Below, piece after piece: positions 45,526 to 64,000 of a DNA stretch of 64,000 nucleotides. A model generated the notes under the pieces. It ran no database searches, was not told the DNA's origin, and saw nothing but the letters and a program-made list of their open reading frames with translations. The number at the start of each line of letters is the position of its first letter. The first letter of the stretch is position 1. Made by a program: the position numbers and the translations under genes. The DNA is from Batillaria attramentaria (taxonomy: Eukaryota > Mollusca > Gastropoda > Batillariidae): the NCBI GenBank assembly GCA_018292915.2, contig JACVVK020000347.1:585001-649000 (forward strand). The letters are read 5' to 3'.

Positions 45526-46331
45526 TATAGTAATAAATGATTATTTGGCTCATGCAATGGCATCAGTAGAGCATACAAGTTTAACCAGTGTGACTGTCAG
45601 TTTCACTTTCACCGTTCCCACTGGGATTAATCAAGTGTCTAAATAGTAAATCACTGGCACGGTAAAATTTGAGGAGAAAAAATAACTTCTATCATTGCTT
45701 GCTGCTGGAGCGTCCATGTTTTGCTTGTTTGCTTCTGTGGTGCTTTTTGTTGTTGTTTTTTGTAAATTGTATGTGATTGTCTCATATACAATTACATCGT
45801 TATATATAGCTTTTGAGCACATTTCTGTGATCAGTCATTGTTCAGCATTATTCTGTCGGTGGAATACATCATATCACTTTATCAGATTCAGTGTTCTTTA
45901 TAACTTTCAAAACTAAGAGTGAGAGTCACTTTGACCCTCGATCTCTGTCAAATTCAGAGGGTCATTATGTAAACCCAGTGACGTACAGTCTCAAAATCTC
46001 TGCATCATATTCTGAAATCTTTGCGTAAATGATGCACATAATTATGTGTGTAATACACAACACTGAGATTTTTCACTAAACGTATTACTATTAGTACAGA
46101 GTACTGTAATGTGAAAATGTGTGTGTCTGGTTGTAAGTTTGCCCTCTCTTTGTATAATCTGTCCCTTTATCGAGTCTATGTTGACGCCATGTGCAGTTTA
46201 AGGTACCTAGTAGCTTTCAAGGTTTCAAGGCTTCCATGTGTGTGTGTGGTGGGGGGGGGGGGGGGGGGCATTCTCATGCTTGCTAATAATTCTAATTGTC
46301 AAACTGTTCAGTATTTTTCTTTCTTTTTCAG
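44967..46331. other. Probable intron upstream of the USP2 coding exon 1
   Basis: No coding exon seen. Holds a CA microsatellite (45,463-45,522) and a 19-base G run (46,250-46,268). Confidence 0.5.
45463..45522. repeat. (CA)n microsatellite
   Basis: About 30 CA units. Confidence 0.95.
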
Positions 46332-46335
46332 GTGC

Positions 46336-46464
46336 ATGAATGAATGCTGGAGAGAAGTTGTACATCTGCAGATATCATTTTGGTGTTTTGAGTTTTGCAC
46401 GAGCAGATTGGACTATTCAAGAATCTACAAGAACAAACATAAAGTTTTACAGTGTTTCCCGTGA
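46336..46464 (+). other. Upstream reading frame in the USP2 leader
   Basis: The first ATG after the leader acceptor (46,332) opens a frame that ends before the main start, at a TGA around 46,462. If the leader exon is used as proposed, it could reduce translation of the main frame. Confidence 0.35.
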
Positions 46465-46567
46465 TAGGATGCACGTTGTTAGGTCATGGGCGGTCTGATT
46501 GAGAATCCAGTGCATGAGGCACCGTTTACTCAGCATAGGGCAAAAACTAAATAAACTTAAATTGAAA

Positions 46568-60395
<13,828 letters not shown>

Positions 60396-62180
60396 CAGGG
60401 CGGCTAGCAAGGCAGTCCACCAGTCACAAGCATTGTCACAAACAGATGACCAATCAGAACACTCGGTACATCCAACATCGAAAATCTTTTTTTTTTACAA
60501 CGTAACCCATCCATGGGTGGAGTGACAGTTTGTGTTGAAGTGTGAATGTGATGGTTCTCATTGGAACGGTGATTGTCCTGTGGATGGTTCGTGTTTTAAC
60601 TTTTGGGATAAATGATAATGGAATTGGAAGTTTGGAAGCAGCGCTACAGTAAGTCTCAGGAAGTTTTCTTTTGGTATCAACGGTTTAGCGATGTTGGTTA
60701 TGATGGTGTTGAAGGAATCTGATAGGATGGTGGTTCCTCTCGAATTCTCACTCACTGTCCGCACGATCTAATGTTTGCATAGAAACAACAGACAGATATT
60801 TGGGGGCATGTTGTGTGAATGAACTAAATTTCAACCTTCCTACTACTGTACGTCTCGTTTTCTTTTTTCTTTTTTTTTTTTCTTTTTTTTTTTAACATGT
60901 GCCATATTGTCAGAAATGGCTGTCAGTAGAAATGACAACATTTTGAAAAATCTCTTTTTCCCGCAGAAGCCATTGTGATAATTATGTAAGTCGTGAAACC
61001 CTTGTATAACAAGCCATCGCCGCCTGTGAATCTGTCTCTAATGGATACATGTATCTCACTGATAATATACTCCACAAACCTCCCCTTTTTTATAATGAAG
61101 ATAAGATTTTAACATACTGTGAAGTCATTTTATTCCGAATTTGTTCTGTATTTAAAGTTGTATGTTTGGCAGATGATTAACCATCTCATTGGTAGCGTGT
61201 AGTTTGCTCATGGCGTAGATATATATATATTTGTGTTCATCATTCTGACAACTTTGGTACACAGTAGAGAGAGAGAGAACAGAGTAATATTTGCCTGCAT
61301 CGGTGTAGTCACCATTGGACATCTTACCCTGTGGGAGAACCGCTGGCCCCGGATTAGCTGGTGAATAGTACCATAAAGATATCCCCGTCCTAACCCAACA
61401 AGTACTTGACCAGCGGGTGGAATAGAGTATCAGTAATGTGGTTTTTCTTTCTGTACGTTCATCAGAAACTGTGATGTAAACGAATCAAAATAATCTATAG
61501 ATAATAATCAAAATGATGTGAATGGAACGTTGTAGCAGTGTTGCTACCTGTGCTAGTGTGATAAACGATCAGACAACTTTATTATGTGATAGGGGGGGTG
61601 GCGGGGTGGGGGTCATGCGGGTGTGGTGGATGTCAGAAAAAGTTCTACTTACAGGGTTTTTTGGGGTTTTTTTTGTTTTTTTTTTGGGGGGGGGGGGGGG
61701 CAGTGTAAGTTTTCCTCATCAGAATATTTATTACTGACTCATCTCTGCGTGTGTTTATGTGCGTGTGCGTTCATATGTGTGTGTTCAGTGTGTGTGTGTT
61801 TGCGCACATGCACACATCTGGACAGTGGGGAAAAAATCTAATTTTAGTTTTTGTTTAGAATAATTTACCAGTATTGTCTTAAAGGACAGAGATGAGAAAA
61901 GCAGAGAATTTTATCTGGATTTTCAGTGGTTTTGTTTGAATCAGTTATTTATTTCCGTCCATTTTGTTTGAAGCATCTTGCCACGTAACCCTAGAGCTGT
62001 TTTACATTGTACGCTGGTGACAAACCTTCTGGTGGTATTCTGTTTGTTGCATGGTCTCTCGTCTCGTTTTCTGTTTTATCAGGAGAGAATCTTACCGGGT
62101 TTGGTCCTTTAACTTTTGGTAGCTTTCCTTTGTACACAGTACCTGTTTCACATTAAAGAGCAAGTGTGTTGGGACTTGAT
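60396..62180 (+). other. Probable 3' UTR of the USP2-like gene
   Basis: T-rich sequence without other genes after the TAG. No AATAAA close to the stop; an ATTAAA at 62,152-62,157 and another near 62,605 are candidates. It includes a G run (61,686-61,700). The true end is unknown. Confidence 0.35.
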
Positions 62181-63186
62181 TCAGTCTTGTGTGTGTTTGC
62201 GTACATAGGATAAGCTTTATACCAAAAAACACAAAGTGTGGGTGTTTTGCCTTGGTTTTTTTCTTTCTTTCTTTTTCTTTTGTTTTTCCTGTTGAACATT
62301 GTGCATGGTGTCTGTGATCCAAAGTGTAGCTGTTAATTTGTTTTGTGTGTTTGTTATTGGGGCCTTGGATTTTTTGTATATATATATCAATTAGAATCCT
62401 AGTCATTGATATAATTATATATTCCTTCCGCTACAGTACTGTGCCATCAGTTTTCTTGGTCATGTGGTCTCAGGCCGTTTTATTTCCTGCTGTCGTAGAA
62501 ACGATGTGCAGTCGGTCAGTTACGGCCAGTGTTTTCACTTGACAGTCTTGCTCACTTCATCAGATGTGTAGCACAAGCAGAAGCCATCTTGGTTTTGGTT
62601 TTGATTAAAATGTGGTTTTCTTCGGCAGTGTTTTCTTGTTTTTTAGTTGTTGCTTTTTCCTCGTGTCTTTTGGTATTTTCCTTAAAACTTCAATTTTGCT
62701 TTGCTTTTTTGTCTACACCACCTTCCAGTCCATTTTTTTTTTTCCTAATGGTGCACTGTGTAGGTTGGGATTACTGTAGAACATTCTGTGTTACATGTTA
62801 CAGCATTCTGTAGTAGATTGTGAATCTTTCACAAGTGGACTCAACTACAGATACCACGTGTTCCACCCTAACCCAGTGTAACCAGTGGGTAGAGACTTCT
62901 CAGTGCTTTACTCCGTTACAGACTGAAATAATGAACGGTAAAGGCTGTAATCTGTTCAGGGAATGGCACAAGATAAGCAATGAGAGGATGTTCCCCTCGC
63001 CAGCCATATTGTACTCCTGTAGAAGCCGCTTATTTTTGTCTTTAGGCTTTGGTCACTGCTGGTCCGTTACAAGCAGGAAGCGGGTATAGGCAGGCTGACT
63101 GTGCACGCTGCTGTTACACTTAAGCATCGTAACCCGTCTCCATCTGATTGATTTAATATATCTCTATACAAGTCACCAGTACGGAG

Positions 63187-63344
63187 GGAGATTTAACGTC
63201 CTTTTTTTCACCACATATGGGTGATCTCAAAGACAGGGCAACGAGAAAAAGACCAGCACAGTATCTGGCTCCAGTCTGGATTTGAACTCGTGATCCAAGC
63301 ATTGAAAGTCCAACGCTTTATCACTCGACTGTCCCAACTCCCCT
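63187..63344 (-). mobile_element. SINE family 1 (diverged copy)
   Basis: Minus orientation; tail ATTTAACGTCC at left, box B as GATTTGAACTCGTGA and head at the right. More diverged than the other copies. Confidence 0.85.
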
Positions 63345-63435
63345 CACCAGTCGGGACGCGTGTGGAACATTTTCTGGTTTATTCCTCTGGTACATTACAG
63401 TTGTGTGGCGTTTTATTCAAATCATTTTCTTACTC

Positions 63436-63437
<2 letters not shown>

Positions 63438-63489
<52 letters not shown>
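63438..63489. repeat. (GT)n microsatellite
   Basis: About 26 GT units. Confidence 0.95.
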
Positions 63490-63490
<1 letters not shown>

Positions 63491-63607
63491 TCTTTCTTGT
63501 CAGATCACCTGTGACATTAATGTTCACATGCGTGTTACTGTTTATACCTGTGAAAGTGTTACGGTTATTTGAGCTTCCAATAATCTAGACCTGTATGGAT
63601 GTTGTTT

Positions 63608-63835
63608 AGGGTGCGGCTGTACTGTGTGGGTGAACTTTAGGGTACATCTGTGCTGTATAGATGTACTTCAGGTACAACTGTACTGTACTGTGGATATTTT
63701 GGTACATCTGTACTGTATAGGTGTACTGTAGGGTACACCTGCACTGTACAGTGTATCATAGGTACACCTGTACTGTATAGGTGTGCTCTAGGGTGCAGCT
63801 GTACCAGGTGGATCTACTCTAAGGTGCAGCGATTT
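63608..63835. repeat. Degenerate ~40-bp tandem repeat
   Basis: Five or six units of the type GGGTACACCTGTACTGTATA GGTGTACT, diverged between copies. Confidence 0.8.
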
Positions 63836-64000
63836 TATAATCATGCAAACTGAATTATTTCATTTCCATACCACTTACATACAGCTTCAAAAAATCTTTG
63901 TTTAAACAAGTCTTTTGATATAATAATATTAATACTAGTTACTTTACTTGTACGAGTCATTTGCACTGAGAGTTTTGATGAAGGAATCATGAAACAAATG

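Larger units (their letters stand above)
62181..64000. other. Region to the right of USP2
   Basis: No gene recognised. Contains one SINE family 1 copy, a GT microsatellite and a degenerate tandem repeat. Confidence 0.5.

Overview
This is eukaryotic, animal nuclear DNA: genes are split by introns with GT..AG junctions, intergenic and intronic DNA is full of CA/TG microsatellites, minisatellites, three families of tRNA-derived SINE, fragments of non-LTR retrotransposons and small inverted-repeat DNA transposons. The conserved genes (a USP2-type deubiquitinase and the telomere protein TEN1) are metazoan. The secreted EGF proteins, one with a Tyr-Pro-Pro-Lys repeat like mussel adhesive protein, make a mollusc (probably a marine gastropod) the best guess; that is inference.

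Left part, about 1-40,510, minus strand: a tandem array of four related genes, called A, B, C and D here from left to right. Each starts with an exon of exactly 18 codons plus one base that encodes a signal peptide. A second exon carries a CPxG[YF]RPDDxGGC motif, and one or two phase-1 exons each encode a calcium-binding EGF domain. The C-terminal ends differ: a 229-codon Tyr/Pro/Lys repeat exon in B (383 aa in total), a Thr-rich mucin-like stalk plus a Cys-containing tail in C (about 329 aa), and a short Thr/Pro linker plus a related Cys-rich tail in D (280 aa). Gene A runs off the left edge just as its EGF exon begins. A, B and C have recognisable TATA boxes followed by a non-coding first exon; A and B also share several kb of diverged upstream sequence, so they come from a segmental duplication.

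Right part: TEN1 (minus, 42,932-44,336, 126 aa) lies head to head with a complete 12-coding-exon USP2-like gene (plus, 46,568-60,395, 639 aa), with a probable shared promoter between them. USP2 intron 7 holds about 117 copies of a 41-bp minisatellite (4.8 kb). Intron 2 holds a 66-bp repeat whose every unit copies the exon 3 splice acceptor. Intron 8 holds a Harbinger-type element with part of a transposase gene.

A theme of the window is repeat expansion exactly at splice junctions: long TG tracts abut the exon 2 acceptor of all four EGF genes, acceptor-like copies precede their first EGF exon, and USP2 has duplicated acceptors and a duplicated donor. No independent tRNA, rRNA or CRISPR feature was found; tRNA-like sequences all belong to SINEs. 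All exon models were made by eye from splice sites, reading-frame phase and paralogue comparison, without transcripts.
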